A DNA stretch of 64,000 bases from Dillenia suffruticosa (GCA_033439265.1 JAVTVX010000034.1:17684501-17748500), one strand, 5' to 3'. Counted from the stretch's first letter, positions 11,042-24,640 are shown. The notes: a model not told the origin generated them from the letters alone. Numbers and translations: made by a program.

Positions 11042-12442
11042 TTTTTCGAGACGATTTGGATTCAAAGCATTATTTAGGGTCAAGTAGTGAAATTTGCTTT
11101 TTCACGTACCAGAACCTGGGAAAATTATACTCTAGCTCTATATTCTTAAGCAAACCACAATCAACACAACTATCTACTTTTAACAAAACTTGAATCATAC
11201 CATGACAGCCGACGCCAAATAAAATTTAACGAACTCCATTAGACAAGAAAAGGCCACAATACAGAGCCCTTTACAAGTCATCTTACACTTATCACTCATC
11301 ACAACATACATAAATTTGGCCCTGATTATGATTAACCAAATCGGGTCTTAAGACCAGTGTAATACCCAGTAGGCCAACGTCCAACATGTAAATTGCGAGC
11401 CAACTTAGCAAAAGGTACTCACATTGTGTGGACTCAACTAATCTTGTATTAAAATTTGTGATTTCCCAAATTTGGAAAAAAAAATTAAGGCTAAAAGCAC
11501 ACCGAGTACTATAATTAGAAATTTCTTTTCAAATTACAGTATCCCGAATTATAGTTTCAATTCTCTGTGATAACTTTCTTTTTTATACATTCCGTCACTC
11601 CCATTTACAAAATCCTAGTCAATTATAGGATTTTTAATGTAGATTATCTAGAATACAAAAGCCAATTATCAAGGATATGAATGTTAGTGACGGTTTGGGT
11701 CTGAAATTTTCAAAATTAAACGTACTAGTAGGGTTGAAATGGAGAAAATTTGACATAAGGTTCAAGGGTAACAACACTTGAACCGTGTTGGAAACCATAA
11801 TGGTTTCTCCAATTTCGATCGCACTTCCTTATCGTTCCTACCAATTCAAACTATTCAAACCATTAAATAGAAAAAAAAAATAATTTTTGGGTCCTTGATG
11901 ATCTGTCAATCAGTAATTCAATGAGAGATAACATATGATTTAAAGGGAGAGATAAGAGGAAATTGGTGGTTAGAGAAATCGAAGAATGGGAGAAAGTGAG
12001 TTTTTAAACTTTTACTTCTACATTGACATCCGAATGAGAACAATGGAGAGATAGAAGGAAAAATTGAAGAAAGGGAGAGATGAGGATGGATATTTTAGTG
12101 ATGTGACAACCACAAATTGAATTAAAAAGAGGGAGAGATAAAAGGAGGAAGATTCTAGATCTAGAGTGAAAAAATAAAATGAGGAATGATCGAAATCAAA
12201 GATATGGGCTGCAGGGAAAATTGGAAGAGTGCGATTGGGTGCGAGCTTTACAATTTGAAGGTTTAGGATGAAGAAGAGGAAATCTGAAGTTAAAGAACGA
12301 GGAAGATAACATTTGTGATAATTTTAGTAATCATTTAATGCCCCGATATTATATTAGCATTGAGTTTGGAATATCCTTGCATTAGAATAATAATTAATAA
12401 ATTATGTACCCTTCAAAATTATTATTTATTGTTGTTAAACAA

Positions 12443-12514
12443 GTGGCTGTAGTTTAGTGGTAAGAATTCCACGTTGTGGCCGTGGAGACCTGGGCTCGAA
12501 TCCCAGCAGCCACA
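12443..12514 (+). tRNA. tRNA-His(GTG), unit 6
   Basis: Canonical sequence with CAA directly upstream. Confidence 0.97.
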
Positions 12515-12799
12515 GTTGAACAGATTTGATATTTTAAATAATGAAAATGAGAAAGCAAATCTTAATAATATAAACAATCATTGATAAATAAGAAGAGAAC
12601 GATTGGGTACAAGCTTTACAATTTGAAGATTTTGGGGGACCAATAGGTAAATTGAAGTGAAAGAATGAGGAAAAAAAGTTTTTCCAATCATTTAATGACC
12701 TGATATTATATTAGCGTTGAGTTTGGATTATCGTTCCCTTGGAATAATAACTAATGAATTATGTACCCTTCAAAATAAATATTTATTGTTGTTATTCAA

Positions 12800-12871
12800 G
12801 TGGCTGTGGTTTACATGTAAGAATTCCACGTTGTGGCCGTGGAAATCTGGGCTCGAATCCCAACAGCCACA
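12800..12871 (+). pseudogene. psi-tRNA-His, unit 6
   Basis: D-loop lesion plus G to A between anticodon stem and T-arm (GTGGAAATC), shared with unit 7. Confidence 0.85.
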
Positions 12872-13250
12872 ATAGAAGTGATTTGAGATTTTAAATAATT
12901 AAAATGAGGATGCAATTCCTAATGATATCAAAAATCTTTGATAAATTTTAAATTTGGATTGAAGCAAATTTTCCAGATAAAATCGACATTTAGGTTCCTC
13001 TTTTCAAATTTAGCCCGACCTTAATAATATCTTGGTAAGCTTTCATTCAGTAAAACCATGGTTTTGGTCTGAGCCATAATTAGTTTTTGGCCATCTTCCC
13101 TGAAACCGAGGTCTTGCCCGAATTTTTTCCACGAATTACTTTTATGTTCTACTTAAAAGGAAGTCTGCATGAAGCTAGACCAAACTCATGCTTATAGTTT
13201 AGCATGTTGTATATTTTATGTTCTTTTTTTATTCATACAATAAAAGACAA

Positions 13251-13334
13251 GTCAGGATGGCCGAGTGGTCTAAGGCGCCAGACTCAAGTTCTGGTCCTCG
13301 AAAGAGGGCGTGGGTTCAAATCCCACTTCTGACA
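13251..13334 (+). tRNA. tRNA-Leu(CAA), unit 6, variable-arm variant
   Basis: Same TCCTCG variable-arm change as units 3 and 5; otherwise canonical. Confidence 0.93.
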
Positions 13335-14735
13335 TTTTTCGAGACGATTTGGATTCAAAGCATTATTTAGGGTCAAGTAGTGAAATTTGCTTTTTCACGT
13401 ACCAGAACCTGGGAAAATTATACTCTAGCTCTATATTCTTAAGCAAACCACAATCAACACAACTATCTACTTTTAACAAAACTTGAATCATACCATGACA
13501 GCCGACGCCAAATAAAATTTAACGAACTCCATTAGACAAGAAAAGGCCACAATACAGAGCCCTTTACAAGTCATCTTACACTTATCACTCATTACAACAT
13601 ACATAAATTTGGCCCTGATTATGATCAACCAAATCGGGTCTTAAGACCAGTGTAATACCCAGTAGGCCAACGTCCAACATGTAAATTGCGAGCCAACTTA
13701 GCAAAAGGTACTCACATTGTGTGGACTCAACTAATCTTGTATTAAAATTTGTGATTTCCCAAATTTGGAAAAAAAAATAAAGGCTAAAAGCACACAGAGT
13801 ACTATAATTAGAAATTTCTTTTCAAATTACAGTATCCCGAATTATAGTTTCAATTCTCTGTGATAACTTTCTTTTTTATACATTCCGTCACTCCCATTTA
13901 CAAAATCCTAGTCAATTATATGATTTTTAATGTAGATTATCTAGAATACAAAAGCCAATTATCAAGGATATGAATGCTAGTGACGGTTTGGGTCTGAAAT
14001 TTTCAAAATTAAACGTACTAGTAGGGTTGAAATGGAGACAATTTGACATAAGGTTCAAGGGTAACAACACTTGAACCGTGTTGGAAACCATAATGGTTTC
14101 TCCAATTTCGATCGCACTTCCTTATCGTTCCTACCAATTCAAACTATTCAAACCATTAAATAGAAAAAAAAAATAATTTTTGGGTCCTTGATGATCTGTC
14201 AATCAGTAATTCAATGAGAGATAACATATGATTTAAAGGGAGAGATAAGAGGAAATTGGTGGTTAGAGAAATCGAAGAATGGGAGAAAGTGAGTTTTTAA
14301 ACTTTTACTTCTACATTGACATCCGAATGAGAACAATGGAGAGATAGAAGGAAAAATTGAAGAAAGGGAGAGATGAGGATGGATATTTTAGTGATGTGAC
14401 AACCACAAATTGAATTAAAAAGAGGGAGAGATAAAAGGAGGAAGATTCTAGATCTAGAGTGAAAAAATAAAATGAGGAATGATCGAAATCAAAGATATGG
14501 GCTGCAGGGAAAATTGGAAGAGTGCGATTGGGTGCGAGCTTTACAATTTGAAGGTTTAGGATGAAGAAGAGGAAATCTGAAGTTAAAGAACGAGGAAGAT
14601 AACATTTGTGATAATTTTAGTAATCATTTAATGCCCCGATATTATATTAGCATTGAGTTTGGAATATCCTTGCATTAGAATAATAATTAATAAATTATGT
14701 ACCCTTCAAAATTATTATTTATTGTTGTTAAACAA

Positions 14736-14807
14736 GTGGCTGTAGTTTAGTGGTAAGAATTCCACGTTGTGGCCGTGGAGACCTGGGCTCGAATCCCAGC
14801 AGCCACA
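14736..14807 (+). tRNA. tRNA-His(GTG), unit 7
   Basis: Canonical sequence with CAA directly upstream. Confidence 0.97.
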
Positions 14808-15103
14808 GTTGAACAGATTTGATATTTTAAATAATGAAAATGAGAAAGCAAATCTTAATAATATAAACAATCATTGATAAATAAGAAGAGAACGATTGGG
14901 TACAAGCTTTACAATTTGAAGATTTTGGGGGACCAATAGGTAAATTGAAGTGAAAGAATGAGGAAAAAAAGATGAGTAAAAATTTTTCCAATCATTTAAT
15001 GACCTGATATTATATTAGCGTTGAGTTTGGATTATCGTTCCCTTGGAATAATAACTAATGAATTATGTACCCTTCAAAATAAATATTTATTGTTGTTATT
15101 CAA

Positions 15104-15175
15104 GTGGCTGTGGTTTACATGTAAGAATTCCACGTTGTGGCCGTGGAAATCTGGGCTCGAATCCCAACAGCCACA
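15104..15175 (+). pseudogene. psi-tRNA-His, unit 7
   Basis: Same as unit 6: D-loop lesion and GTGGAAATC. Confidence 0.85.
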
Positions 15176-15554
15176 ATAGAAGTGATTTGAGATTTTAAAT
15201 AATTAAAATGAGGATGCAATTCCTAATGATATCAAAAATCTTTGATAAATTTTAAATTTGGATTGAAGCAAATTTTCCAGATAAAATCGACATTTAGGTT
15301 CCTCTTTTCAAATTTAGCCCGACCTTAATAATATCTTGGTAAGGTTTCATTCAGTAAAACCATGGTTTTGGTCTGAGCCATAATTAGTTTTTGGCCATCT
15401 TCCCTGAAACCGAGGTCTTGCCCGAATTTTTTCCACGAATTACTTTTATGTTCTACTTAAAAGGAAGTCTGCATGAAGCTAGACCAAACTCCTGCTTATA
15501 GTTTACCTTGTTGTATATTTTATGTTCTCTTTTTATTCATACAATAAAAGACAA

Positions 15555-15638
15555 GTCAGGATGGCCGAGTGGTCTAAGGCGCCAGACTCAAGTTCTGGTC
15601 TTCGAAAGAGGGCGTGGGTTCAAATCCCACTTCTGACA
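15555..15638 (+). tRNA. tRNA-Leu(CAA), unit 7
   Basis: Canonical sequence, followed by the T5 run and hairpin. Confidence 0.97.
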
Positions 15639-17133
15639 TTTTTCTTTGCCCATCCTACTTAGTGGGCAAAGGCATGGTTTTTATTGTCTTGATTCATCGA
15701 ATTCGTTGAGTTAAAGAAGAACACCTACCAGACAGTGAGACGATTTGGATTCAAAGCATTATTTAGGGTCAAGTAGTGAAATTTGCTTTTTCACGTACCA
15801 GAACCTGGGAAAATTACACTCTAGCTCTATATTCTTAAGCAAACCACAATCAACACAACTATCTACATATAACAAAACCTGAATCATACCACGACAGCCG
15901 ACGCCAAATAAAATTTAACGAACTCCATTAGACAAGAAAAGGCCACAATACAGAGCCCTTTACAAGTCATCGTACACTTATCACTCATCACGACATACAT
16001 AAATTTGACCCCGACTATGATCAACCAAATCGGGTCTTAAGACCGGTGTAATACCCAGTAGGCCAACGTCCAACATGTAAATTGCGAGCCAACTTAGCAA
16101 AAGGTACTCACATTGTGTGGAGACAACTAATCCTGTATTAAAATTTGTGATTTCCCAAATTTTGGAAAAAAAATAAAGGCTAAAAGCACACCGAGTACTA
16201 TAATTAGAAATTTCTTTACAAATTACAGTATCCCGAATTATAGTTTCAATTCTCTGTGATAACTTTCTTTCTTATACATTCCGTCACTTCCATTTACAAA
16301 ATCCTAGTCAATTATGGGATTTTTAATGTAGATTATCTAGAATACAAAAGCCAATTATCAAGGATATGAATGTTAGTGACGGTTTGGGTCTGAAATTTTC
16401 AAAATTAAACGTACCAGTAGGGTTTGAAATGGCGAAAATTTGACATAAGATTCAAGGGTAACAACACTTGAACTGTGTTCGAAACCATAATGGTTTCTCC
16501 GATTCCGATCCCACTTCCTTATCGTTCCTACGAATTCAAACTATTCAAACCATTAAATAGAAAAAAAAAATAATTTTTGGTTCCTGGATGATCTGTCAAT
16601 CAGTAATTCAATGAGAGATAACATATGATTTAAAGGGAGAGATAAGAGTAAATTGGTGGTTAGAGAAATCGAAGAATGGGAGAAAGTGAGTTTTTAAACT
16701 TTTACTTCTACATTGACATCCGAATGAGAACAATGGTGAGATAGAAGGAAAAATTGAAGAAAGAGAGAGATGAGGATGGATATTTTAGTGATGTGAGAAC
16801 CACAAATTGAATTAAAAAGAGGGAGAGATAAAAGGAGGAAGATTCTAGATCTAGAGCGAATAAATAAAATGGGGAATGATCGAAATCAAAGATATGGACT
16901 GCAGGGAAAATTGGAAGAGTGCGATTGGGTGCGAGCTTTACAATTTGAAGGTTTAGGATGAAGAAGAGGAAATCTGAAGTGAAAGAACGAGGAAGATAAC
17001 ATTTGTGATAATTTTTAGTAATCATTTAATGCCCCGACATTATATTAGCATTGAGTTTGGAATATCCTTGCGTTAGAATAATAATTAATAAATTATGTAC
17101 CCTTCAAAATTAATATTTATTGTTGTTAAACAG

Positions 17134-17205
17134 GTGGCTGTAGTTTAGTGGTAAGAATTCCACGTTGTGGCCGTGGAGACCTGGGCTCGAATCCCAGCAG
17201 CCACA
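17134..17205 (+). tRNA. tRNA-His(GTG), unit 8
   Basis: Gene body canonical. The upstream element reads AAACAG, so the CAA adjacent to the gene is lost. Confidence 0.95.
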
Positions 17206-17489
17206 GTTGAAGTGATCTGAGATTTTAAATAATGAAAATGAGAAAGCAAATCTTAATAATATAAACAATCATTGATAAATAAGGAGAGAACGATTGGGTA
17301 CAAGCTTTACAATTTGAAGATTTTGGGGGACCAATAGGTAAATTCAAGTGAAAGAATGAGGAAAAAAAGATGAGTAAAAATTTTTCCAATCGATATTATA
17401 TTAGCGTTGAGTTTGGATTATCGTTCCCTTGGGATAATAACTAATGAATTATGTACCCTTCAAAATAAATATTTATTGTTGTTATTCAA

Positions 17490-17561
17490 GTGGCTGGGGT
17501 TTACATGTAAGAATTCCACGTTGTGGCCGTGGAGATCTGGGCTCGAATCCCAACAGCCACA
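17490..17561 (+). pseudogene. psi-tRNA-His, unit 8
   Basis: D-loop lesion plus T to G just after the acceptor stem (GTGGCTGGGG). The change is shared with units 9, 10, 12 and 13 and falls on the first A-box base. Confidence 0.87.
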
Positions 17562-17940
17562 ATGGAAGTGATTTGAGATTTTAAATAATTAAAATGAGGA
17601 TGCAATTCCTAATGATATCAAAAATCTTTGATAAATTTTAAATTTGGATTGAAGCAAATTTTCCAGATAAAATCGACATTTAGGTTCCTCTTTTCAAATT
17701 TAGCCCGACCTTAATAATATCTTGGTAAGCTTTCATTCAGTAAAACCATGGTTTTGGTCTGAGCCATAATTAGTTTTTGGCCATCTTCCCTGAAACCGAA
17801 GTCTTGCCCGAATTTTTTCCACGAATTACTTTTATGTTCTACTTAAAAGGAAGTCTGCATGAAGCTAGACCAAACTCCTGCTTATAGTTTACCTTGTTGT
17901 ATATTTTATGTTCTCTTTTTATTCATACAATAAAAGACAA

Positions 17941-18024
17941 GTCAGGATGGCCGAGTGGTCTAAGGCGCCAGACTCAAGTTCTGGTCTTCGAAAGAGGGCG
18001 TGGGTTCAAATCCCACTTCTGACA
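17941..18024 (+). tRNA. tRNA-Leu(CAA), unit 8
   Basis: Canonical sequence, followed by the T5 run and hairpin. Confidence 0.97.
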
Positions 18025-19514
18025 TTTTTCTTTGCCCATCCTACTTAGTGGGCAAAGGCATGGTTTTTATTGTCTTGATTCATCGAATTCGTTGTGTTAA
18101 AGTAGAACACCTACCAGACAGTGAGACGATTTGGATTCAAAGCATTATTTAGGGTCAAGTAGTGAAATTTGCTTTTTCACGTACCAGAACCTGGGAAAAT
18201 TACACTCTAGCTCTATATTCTTAAGCAAACCACAATCAACACAACTATCTACATATAACAAAACCTGAATCATACCACGACAGCCGACGCCAAATAAAAT
18301 TTAACGAACTCCATTAGACAAGAAAAGGCCACAATACAGAGCCCTTTACAAGTCATCGTACACTTATCACTCATCACAACATGCATAAATTTGGCCCCGA
18401 TTATGATCAACCAAATCGGGTCTTAAGACCGGTGTAATACCCAGTAGGCCAACGTCCAGCATGTAAATTGCGAGCCAACTTAGCAAAAGGTACTCACATT
18501 GTGTGGACACAACTAATCCTGTATTAAAATTTGTGATTTCCCAAATTTTGGAAAAAAAATAAAGGCTAAAAGCACACCGAGTACTATAATTAGAAATTTC
18601 TTTTCAAATTACAGTATCCCGAATTATAGTTTCAATTCTCTGTGATAACTTTCTTTTTTATACATTCCGTCACTCCCATTTACAAAATCCTAGTCAATTA
18701 TGGGATTTTTAATGTAGATTATCTAGAATACAAAAGCCAATTATCAAGGATATGAATAGTGACGGTTTGGGTCTGAAATTTTCAAAATTAAACGTACCAG
18801 TAGGGTTTGAAATGGCGAAAATTTGACATAAGATTCAAGGGTAACAACACTTGAACCGTGTTCGAAACCATAATGGTTTCTCCGATTCCGATCCCACTTC
18901 CTTATCGTTCCTACGAATTCAAACTATTCAAACCATTAAATAGAAAAAAAATAATTTTTGGTTCCTGGATGATCTGTCAATCAGTAATTCAATGAGAGAT
19001 AACATATGATTTAAAGGGAGAGATAAGAGTAAATTGGTGGTTAGAGAAATCGAAGAATGGGAGAAAGTGAGTTTTTAAACTTTTACTTCTACATTGACAT
19101 CCGAATGAGAACAATGGTGAGATAGAAGGAAAAATTGAAGAAAGAGAGAGATGAGGATGGATATTTTAGTGATGTGAGAACCACAAATTGAATTAAAAAG
19201 AGGGAGAGATAAAAGGAGGAAGATTCTAGATCTAGAGCGAATAAATAAAATGGGGAATGATCGAAATCAAAGATATGGACTGCAGGGAAAATTGGAAGAG
19301 TGCGATTGGGTGCGAGCTTTACAATTTGAAGGTTTAGGATGAAGAAGAGGAAATCTGAAGTGAAAGAACGAGGAAGATAACATTTGTGATAATTTTTAGT
19401 AATCATTTAATGCCCCGACATTATATTAGCATTGAGTTTGGAATATCCTTGCGTTAGAATAATAATTAATAAATTATGTACCCTTCAAAATTAATATTTA
19501 TTGTTGTTAAACAG

Positions 19515-19586
19515 GTGGCTGTAGTTTAGTGGTAAGAATTCCACGTTGTGGCCGTGGAGACCTGGGCTCGAATCCCAGCAGCCACA
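19515..19586 (+). tRNA. tRNA-His(GTG), unit 9
   Basis: Gene body canonical; upstream AAACAG. Confidence 0.95.
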
Positions 19587-19870
19587 GTTGAAGTGATCTG
19601 AGATTTTAAATAATGAAAATGAGAAAGCAAATCTTAATAATATAAACAATCATTGATAAATAAGGAGAGAACGATTGGGTACAAGCTTTACAATTTGAAG
19701 ATTTTGGGGGACCAATAGGTAAATTCAAGTGAAAGAATGAGGAAAAAAAGATGAGTAAAAATTTTTCCAATCGATATTATATTAGCGTTGAGTTTGGATT
19801 ATCGTTCCCTTGGGATAATAACTAATGAATTATGTACCCTTCAAAATAAATATTTATTGTTGTTATTCAA

Positions 19871-19942
19871 GTGGCTGGGGTTTACATGTAAGAATTCCAC
19901 GTTGTGGCCGTGGAGATCTGGGCTCGAATCCCAACAGCCACA
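19871..19942 (+). pseudogene. psi-tRNA-His, unit 9
   Basis: Same as unit 8. Confidence 0.87.
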
Positions 19943-20321
19943 ATGGAAGTGATTTGAGATTTTAAATAATTAAAATGAGGATGCAATTCCTAATGATATC
20001 AAAAATCTTTGATAAATTTTAAATTTGGATTGAAGCAAATTTTCCAGATAAAATCGACATTTAGGTTCCTCTTTTCAAATTTAGCCCGACCTTAATAATA
20101 TCTTGGTAAGCTTTCATTCAGTAAAACCATGGTTTTGGTCTGAGCCATAATTAGTTTTTGGCCATCTTCCCTGAAACCGAGGTCTTGCCCGAATTTTTTC
20201 CACGAATTACTTTTATGTTCTACTTAAAAGGAAGTCTGCATGAAGCTAGACCAAACTCCTGCTTATAGTTTACCTTGTTGTATATTTTATGTTCTCTTTT
20301 TATTCATACAATAAAAGACAA

Positions 20322-20405
20322 GTCAGGATGGCCGAGTGGTCTAAGGCGCCAGACTCAAGTTCTGGTCTTCGAAAGAGGGCGTGGGTTCAAATCCCACTTC
20401 TGACA
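20322..20405 (+). tRNA. tRNA-Leu(CAA), unit 9
   Basis: Canonical sequence, followed by the T5 run and hairpin. Confidence 0.97.
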
Positions 20406-21898
20406 TTTTTCTTTGCCCATCCTACTTAGTGGGCAAAGGCATGGTTTTTATTGTCTTGATTCATCGAATTCGTTGAGTTAAAGTAGAACACCTACCAGAC
20501 AGTGAGACGATTTGGATTCAAAGCATTATTTAGGGTCAAGTAGTGAAATTTGCTTTTTCACGTACCAGAACCTGGGAAAATTACACTCTAGCTCTATATT
20601 CTTAAGCAAACCACAATCAACACAACTATCTACATATAACAAAACCTGAATCATACCACGACAGCCGACGCCAAATAAAATTTAACGAACTCCATTAGAC
20701 AAGAAAAGGCCACAATACAGAGCCCTTTACAAGTCATCGTACACTTATCACTCATCACAACATGCATAAATTTGGCCCCGATTATGATCAACCAAATCGG
20801 GTCTTAAGACCGGTGTAATACCCAGTAGGCCAACGTCCAACATGTAAATTGCGAGCCAACTTAGCAAAAGGTACTCACATTGTGTGGACACAACTAATCC
20901 TGTATTAAAATTTGTGATTTCCCAAATTTTGGAAAAAAAATAAAGGCTAAAAGCACACCGAGTACTATAATTAGAAATTTCTTTTCAAATTACAGTATCC
21001 CGAATTATAGTTTCAATTCTCTGTGATAACTTTCTTTTTTATACATTCCGTCACTCCCATTTACAAAATCCTAGTCAATTATGGGATTTTTAATGTAGAT
21101 TATCTAGAATACAAAAGCCAATTATCAAGGATATGAATGTTAGTGACGGTTTGGGTCTGAAATTTTCAAAATTAAACGTACCAGTAGGGTTTGAAATGGC
21201 GAAAATTTGACATAAGATTCAAGGGTAACAACACTTGAACCGTGTTCGAAACCATAATGGTTTCTCCGATTCCGATCCCACTTCCTTATCGTTCCTACGA
21301 ATTCAAACTATTCAAACCATTAAATAGAAAAAAAATAATTTTTGGTTCCTGGATGATCTGTAAATCAGTAATTCAATGAGAGATAACATATGATTTAAAG
21401 GGAGAGATAAGAGTAAATTGGTGGTTAGAGAAATCGAAGAATGGGAGAAAGTGAGTTTTTAAACTTTTACTTCTACATTGACATCCGAATGAGAACAATG
21501 GTGAGATAGAAGGAAAAATTGAAGAAAGAGAGAGATGAGGATGGATATTTTAGTGATGTGAGAACCACAAATTGAATTAAAAAGAGGGAGAGATAAAAGG
21601 AGGAAGATTCTAGATCTAGAGCGAATAAATAAAATGGGGAATGATCGAAATCAAAGATATGGACTGCAGGGAAAATTGGAAGAGTGCGATTGGGTGCGAG
21701 CTTTACAATTTGAAGGTTTAGGATGAAGAAGAGGAAATCTGAAGTGAAAGAACGAGGAAGATAACATTTGTGATAATTTTTAGTAATCATTTAATGCCCC
21801 GACATATTATTAGCATTGAGTTTGGAATATCCTTGCGTTAGAATAATAATTAATAAATTATGTACCCTTCAAAATTAATATTTATTGTTGTTAAATAG

Positions 21899-21970
21899 GT
21901 GGCTGTAGTTTAGTGGTAAGAATTCCACGTTGTGGCCGTGGAGACCTGGGCTCGAATCCCAGCAGCCACA
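21899..21970 (+). tRNA. tRNA-His(GTG), unit 10
   Basis: Gene body canonical; the upstream element reads AAATAG, so no adjacent CAA. Confidence 0.95.
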
Positions 21971-22254
21971 GTTGAAGTGATCTGAGATTTTAAATAATGA
22001 AAATGAGAAAGCAAATCTTAATAATATAAACAATCATTGATAAATAAGGAGAGAACGATTGGGTACAAGCTTTACAATTTGAAGATTTTGGGGGACCAAT
22101 AGGTAAATTCAAGTGAAAGAATGAGGAAAAAAAGATGAGTAAAAATTTTTCCAATCGATATTATATTAGCGTTGAGTTTGGATTATCGTTCCCTTGGGAT
22201 AATAACTAATGAATTATGTACCCTTCAAAATAAATATTTATTGTTGTTATTCAA

Positions 22255-22326
22255 GTGGCTGGGGTTTACATGTAAGAATTCCACATTGTGGCCGTGGAGA
22301 TCTGGGCTCGAATCCCAACAGCCACA
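22255..22326 (+). pseudogene. psi-tRNA-His, unit 10
   Basis: D-loop lesion and GTGGCTGGGG, plus an anticodon-stem change CCACG to CCACA that breaks a pair. Confidence 0.88.
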
Positions 22327-22705
22327 ATGGAAGTGATTTGAGATTTTAAATAATTAAAATGAGGATGCAATTCCTAATGATATCAAAAATCTTTGATAAA
22401 TTTTAAATTTGGATTGAAGCAAATTTTCCAGATAAAATCGACATTTAGGTTCCTCTTTTCAAATTTAGCCCGACCTTAATAATATCTTGGTAAGCTTTCA
22501 TTCAGTAAAACCATGGTTTTGGTCTGAGCCATAATTAGTTTTTGGCCATCTTCCCTGAAACCGAGGTCTTGCCCGAATTTTTTCCACGAATTACTTTTAT
22601 GTTCTACTTAAAAGGAAGTCTGCATGAAGCTAGACCAAACTCCTGCTTATAGTTTACCTTGTTGTATATTTTATGTTCTCTTTTTATTCATACAATAAAA
22701 GACAA

Positions 22706-22789
22706 GTCAGGATGGCCGAGTGGTCTAAGGCGCGAGACTCAAGTTCTGGTTTTCGAAAGAGGGCGTGGGTTCAAATCCCACTTCTGACA
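22706..22789 (+). tRNA. tRNA-Leu(CAA), unit 10, damaged
   Basis: The anticodon stem has a G-G clash (CGAGA/TCTGG instead of CCAGA/TCTGG) and the variable arm reads TTTTCGAAAGA. Promoter boxes and anticodon are intact, but folding and charging may be impaired. The stem change is shared with unit 11. Confidence 0.75.
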
Positions 22790-24284
22790 TTTTTCTTTGC
22801 CCATCCTACTTAGTGGGCAAAGGCATGGTTTTTATTGTCTTGATTCATCGAATTCGTTGAGTTAAAGAAGCACACCTACCAGACAGTGAGACGATTTGGA
22901 TTCAAAGCATTATTTAGGGTCAAGTAGTGAAATTTGCTTTTTCACGTACCAGAACCTGGGAAAATTACACTCTAGCTCTATATTCTTAAGCAAACCACAA
23001 TCAACACAACTATCTACATATAACAAAACCTGAATCATACCACGACAGCCGACGCCAAATAAAATTTAACGAACTCCATTAGACAAGAAAAGGCCACAAT
23101 ACAGAGCCCTTTACAAGTCATCGTACACTTATCACTCATCACAACATGCATAAATTTGGCCCCGATTATGATCAACCAAATCGGGTCTTAAGACCGGTGT
23201 AATACCCAGTAGGCCAACGTCCAACATGTAAATTGCGAGCCAACTTAGCAAAAGGTACTCACATTGTGTGGACACAACTAATCCTGTATTAAAATTTGTG
23301 ATTTCCCAAATTTTGGAAAAAAAATAAAGGCTAAAAGCACACCGAGTACTATAATTAGAAATTTCTTTACAAATTACAGTATCCCGAATTATAGTTTCAA
23401 TTCTCTGTGATAACTTTCTTTTTTATACATTCCGTCACTCCCATTTACAAAATCCTAGTCAATTATGGGATTTTTAATGTAGATTATCTAGAATACAAAA
23501 GCCAATTATCAAGGATATGAATGTTAGTGACGGTTTGGGTCTGAAATTTTCAAAATTAAACGTACCAGTAGGGTTTGAAATGGCGAAAATTTGACATAAG
23601 ATTCAAGGGTAACAACACTTGAACCGTGTTCGAAACCATAATGGTTTCTCCTATTCCGATCCCACTTCCTTATCGTTCCTACGAATTCAAACTATTCAAA
23701 CCATTAAATAGAAAAAAAAAATAATTTTTGGTTCCTGGATGATCTGTCAATCAGTAATTCAATGAGAGATAACATATGATTTAAAGGGAGAGATAAGAGT
23801 AAATTGGTGGTTAGAGAAATCGAAGAATGGGAGAAAGTGAGTTTTTAAACTTTTACTTCTACATTGACATCCGAATGAGAACAATGGTGAGATAGAAGGA
23901 AAAATTGAAGAAAGAGAGAGATGAGGATGGATATTTTAGTGATGTGAGAACCACAAATTGAATTAAAAAGAGGGAGAGATAAAAGGAGGAAGATTCTAGA
24001 TCTAGATCGAATAAATAAAATGGGGAATGATCGAAATCAAAGATATGGACTGCAGGGAAAATTGGAAGAGTGCGATTGGGTGCGAGCTTTACAATTTGAA
24101 GGTTTAGGATGAAGAAGAGGAAATCTGAAGTGAAAGAACGAGGAAGATAACATTTGTGATAATTTTTAGTAATCATTTAATGCCCCGACATTATATTAGC
24201 ATTGAGTTTGGAATATCCTTGCGTTAGAATAATAATTAATAAATTATGTACCCTTCAAAATTAATATTTATTGTTGTTAAACAG

Positions 24285-24356
24285 GTGGCTGTAGTTTAGT
24301 GGTAAGAATTCCACGTTGTGGCCGTGGAGACCTGGGCTCGAATACCAGCAGCCACA
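24285..24356 (+). tRNA. tRNA-His(GTG), unit 11, T-arm and B-box mutated
   Basis: CGAATCCCAG has become CGAATACCAG, breaking one T-stem pair and altering the last part of the B box (TFIIIC binding). Probably poorly expressed or non-functional. Confidence 0.75.
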
Positions 24357-24640
24357 GTTGAAGTGATCTGAGATTTTAAATAATGAAAATGAGAAAGCAA
24401 ATCTTAATAATATAAACAATCATTGATAAATAAGGAGAGAACGATTGGGTACAAGCTTTACAATTTGAAGATTTTGGGGGACCAATAGGTAAATTCAAGT
24501 GAAAGAATGAGGAAAAAAAGATGAGTAAAAATTTTTCCAATCGATATTATATTAGCGTTGAGTTTGGATTATCGTTCCCTTGGGATAATAACTAATGAAT
24601 TATGTACCCTTCAAAATAAATATTTATTGTTGTTATTCAA

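Larger units (their letters stand above)
9409..11702 (+). repeat. Array unit 5 (2294 bp, type B)
   Basis: Carries the same post-Leu deletion as unit 3. The T4 terminator after its tRNA-His is destroyed (GAGATCATAAAT). Confidence 0.95.
11703..13995 (+). repeat. Array unit 6 (2293 bp, mosaic of B and C types)
   Basis: Its first half matches unit 7 (CGTACTAGTAGGG, TGTTGGAAACC, TTTCGATCGCAC), while its Leu-side half has the unit 3/5-type deletion. It also lost about 13 bp (GATGAGTAAAAAT) near 12678. The pattern fits unequal crossover or gene conversion between unit types. Confidence 0.93.
13996..16391 (+). repeat. Array unit 7 (2396 bp, type C)
   Basis: First half close to unit 6, second half close to units 4 and 8, with the complete post-Leu sequence. 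Confidence 0.95.
16392..18774 (+). repeat. Array unit 8 (2383 bp)
   Basis: First of six very similar units (8-13) with GGGTTTGAAATGG near the unit start, CAG or TAG instead of CAA before tRNA-His, and the CCAATCGATATTAT junction. It ends with a 3-bp loss (ATGAATAGTGACGG). Confidence 0.95.
18775..21158 (+). repeat. Array unit 9 (2384 bp)
   Basis: Very close to unit 8. The A-tract before TAATTTTTGG is shortened (ATAGAAAAAAAATAA). Confidence 0.95.
21159..23542 (+). repeat. Array unit 10 (2384 bp)
   Basis: Shares GACATATTATTAGC (for GACATTATATTAGC) and AAATAG before tRNA-His with units 12 and 13, suggesting a longer-range pattern in units 10-13. Confidence 0.95.
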
